Below, piece after piece: positions 4,097 through 5,744 of a DNA stretch of 5,744 nt. The DNA lies in NCBI GenBank assembly GCA_021788955.1, contig JAJYKC010000208.1, positions 1-5,744 on the forward strand, in the 5' to 3' direction. The number at the start of each line of letters is the position of its first letter. Within the stretch, counting starts at the first letter, position 1. Position numbers and translations under genes: made by a program. This DNA is from Acidobacteriota bacterium (GTDB taxonomy: Bacteria > Acidobacteriota > Terriglobia > Bryobacterales > Bryobacteraceae). The notes beneath the pieces are model-generated. The model worked only from the letters and a program-made list of their open reading frames with translations, made no database searches and was not told the origin of the DNA.

Positions 4097-5744
4097 TTAC
4101 TCGTGGCGGAGCGCTTCGAGGGGTTCGATGCGGCAGGCGCGCCGTGCGGGGATCCAGGCGGCCAGGGCGGCGGTGGCGAGAAGTGTGGCGGTGGCTAAGA
4201 GCAGGGGCGCGGGGGCGTAGGGGCGAACGCCGTAGAGGAGCGTCGCGATGGAGCGGCCGGCGGCAAGCGAGAGGGCGGCTCCGGCGATGGCGCCGAGGGT
4301 GGCCAGGCGGAGGGCGTCGCCGACAATGAGCCAGGCGATGTTGGCGCGCGTCGCGCCGAGGGCGATGCGGATTCCGATTTCGCCGGTGCGGCCCGCGACC
4401 TCGTAGGCGAGTAGGCCGAACAGCCCGGTGGCCGCGAGGACGAGGGCGAGGATCCCGAAGGCAGAGGACAGCCAGGCGAGGAGGCGCTCGGCGAGGAGCG
4501 AATTGTCGCGCTGCTGCTTCAGGGTCCGAACGTACTCGACGTACTCATGGCCCGCGCCGCGGACCGTTCGTTTTAGCGATTCGACGAAGCGGGGAGTCAT
4601 GTCGCGCACGCGCACCACCAGCACTCCGTACTGCGCGGAATGCGAATATTGCCAGAGGTTGATATAGACCATGGGCGGGTTGGCCACGCGGGAGCCTGTG
4701 AGACGGGCATCGGCGGCGACGCCTATGATTTCCAGGTCCTGATCCTCCGGGTCGGTGCCGAATCGGATGTGACGCCCGACAACATCTGCGGCGGGCGCCA
4801 GGCGATTTGCAAGGGATTGGCTCACGATGGCGGTTGTCGGGACGGCGCCGGTCCGCTCAAAGTCGTGACCGGCCAGCAGAGGGATGCCCATGGTGTGGAA
4901 GAAGCCATCGGAGACCCAGTAGGCGTCACTCACAATGCCTTGTCCGGGCGTGGAGGTTGTGAGCGCAACGGGCCGGGAGTAGCCTGTGCCGAGGGGAGCG
5001 AAGTTGGAATAGCCAGCCGATTCGACCCCCGGCAGAGATTCGACATCCTGCATCAGGCGCTGGTAATAAGGGGCGGAGAGCAGGCCGCTGTAACCGTTCG
5101 GCAGCGGAAACAGTTGCGCCTCGACGATTCCGCTGACTCGAAACCCGAGATCGGCGCTTTGTAGCCGCTGGAGCGAAGAAACGAACAGGCCCGTGGCGGC
5201 GACGAGGGCGAGGGCGAGAGCGATCTGTGTGGCAACGAGGACGCGTCCGGATGCGCTTCGAACCCTGACGCCGCGGGACGCGCTCTGGAGGGCGTCGAGT
5301 AAGTTGACATTGCTGCCGCGCCATGCCGGCAGCACGCCGAAACCGATGCCGGTGAGAAGGATGGCCGCGGCCGCAAAGGCCAGCACGCGCCCATCGAGCG
5401 GAGCGCGAAGGCTGAAGTTGATCAGCACGGTGTCCATTTGACTTAGTAACATTCGATCCGCGGTGTAGGCGAGAGCTAAACCGGCGAGTGCTCCGAGGAA
5501 TACCAGCGTCAGGCTTTCGATGGCGAGTTGGCGTGCGACGAGCCCGCGCGGGGCGCCGATGGCCAGCTTCACGACCATGTCCCTGCGGCGGCGGAGGCCA
5601 CGGGCGAGGAGTAAGTTCGCCAGGTTGACGCAGGAGATCAGAAGCACCAGCAGACAGATTCCCATCGCCACGGCCAACGGCCCGCTATAGCGGTCGCGGA
5701 GCATGTAGTCCAGCCCGTTGGCGGCGGAAGCCAGAGTAAGCTTC
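4097..5744 (-). CDS. MacB/FtsX-type ABC permease, duplicated orphan (ADOP-like), N-terminus outside window
   Basis: The frame stays open to the right edge (codons upstream of the ATG at 5704 read ASAANGLDY), so 5704 is not the start. Numbering from that Met, membrane segments are visible at about 10-34, 65-85, 106-126, 156-176, 412-434, 460-486 and 497-518. A large periplasmic domain lies between 180 and 410. The cytoplasmic loop after the first segment reads MVVKLAIGAPRGLVARQL, and the equivalent second-half loop is EIGIRIALGATRANI at 442-456. The C-terminus PARRACRIEPLEALRHE is the standard ending. This is the last three membrane segments of a first FtsX unit plus a whole second MacB_PCD-FtsX unit, as in the ~800-residue acidobacterial duplicated permeases; roughly 250-300 residues are missing. 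MacB relatives use ATP hydrolysis by a partner to drive periplasmic export or envelope remodelling. No ATPase is visible here and the substrate is unknown. Confidence 0.92.
   Translation of the reverse strand, partial: KLTLASAANGLDYMLRDRYSGPLAVAMGICLLVLLISCVNLANLLLARGLRRRRDMVVKLAIGAPRGLVARQLAIESLTLVFLGALAGLALAYTADRMLLSQMDTVLINFSLRAPLDGRVLAFAAAAILLTGIGFGVLPAWRGSNVNLLDALQSASRGVRVRSASGRVLVATQIALALALVAATGLFVSSLQRLQSADLGFRVSGIVEAQLFPLPNGYSGLLSAPYYQRLMQDVESLPGVESAGYSNFAPLGTGYSRPVALTTSTPGQGIVSDAYWVSDGFFHTMGIPLLAGHDFERTGAVPTTAIVSQSLANRLAPAADVVGRHIRFGTDPEDQDLEIIGVAADARLTGSRVANPPMVYINLWQYSHSAQYGVLVVRVRDMTPRFVESLKRTVRGAGHEYVEYVRTLKQQRDNSLLAERLLAWLSSAFGILALVLAATGLFGLLAYEVAGRTGEIGIRIALGATRANIAWLIVGDALRLATLGAIAGAALSLAAGRSIATLLYGVRPYAPAPLLLATATLLATAALAAWIPARRACRIEPLEALRHE

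Noticed and set aside
4640..5164. Plus-strand 174-codon open frame opposite the permease
   Set aside because: It lies fully inside the well-supported permease gene and has no domain-like features.

Overview
The window looks like a piece of a GC-rich bacterial chromosome, most likely from an Acidobacteriota of the Solibacter/Bryobacter type. The main reason is the large minus-strand permease at the right end. It has the two-unit MacB/FtsX architecture and sequence style of the 'acidobacterial duplicated orphan permeases', and no ATPase gene is visible beside it. This is family recognition by eye, not a database result.

Layout from left to right. Bases 1-877 (+) are the C-terminal end of a TonB-dependent outer-membrane receptor. 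Bases 878-2198 are an accessory patch. At its centre (1141-1800, +) is a lower-GC gene for a zinc-ribbon protein with uracil-DNA-glycosylase-like motifs. It is flanked by two short relic reading frames (894-1043 and 1877-2080) that look like complementary fragments of one small protein gene. The 3' ends of both relics, together with the DNA after them, form a diverged direct repeat (1016-1102 and 2056-2144, about 59% identity ungapped). The UDG-like gene is preceded by overlapping perfect inverted repeats that reach its start codon.

Bases 2199-3437 (+) encode a complete D-3-phosphoglycerate dehydrogenase (SerA) of the short E. coli type, with catalytic and serine-binding residues intact. Its start codon lies inside an 8-bp inverted repeat. 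SerA converges, with its stop 18 bp from the neighbour's stop, on a small minus-strand membrane-anchored protein gene (3456-3967). That gene's reading frame is broken inside its only membrane segment, at a run of five G. Bases 4097-5744 (-) are the C-terminal two-thirds or so of the permease, which runs off the right edge.

The genes do not form one pathway. They are an outer-membrane uptake receptor, an acquired nucleic-acid-related gene in a scarred insertion site, a serine-biosynthesis enzyme, and an inner-membrane permease with a small protein downstream on the same strand. The unusual parts are the scarred, duplicated patch around the UDG-like gene, the start-codon inverted repeats, and the single-base frame break.
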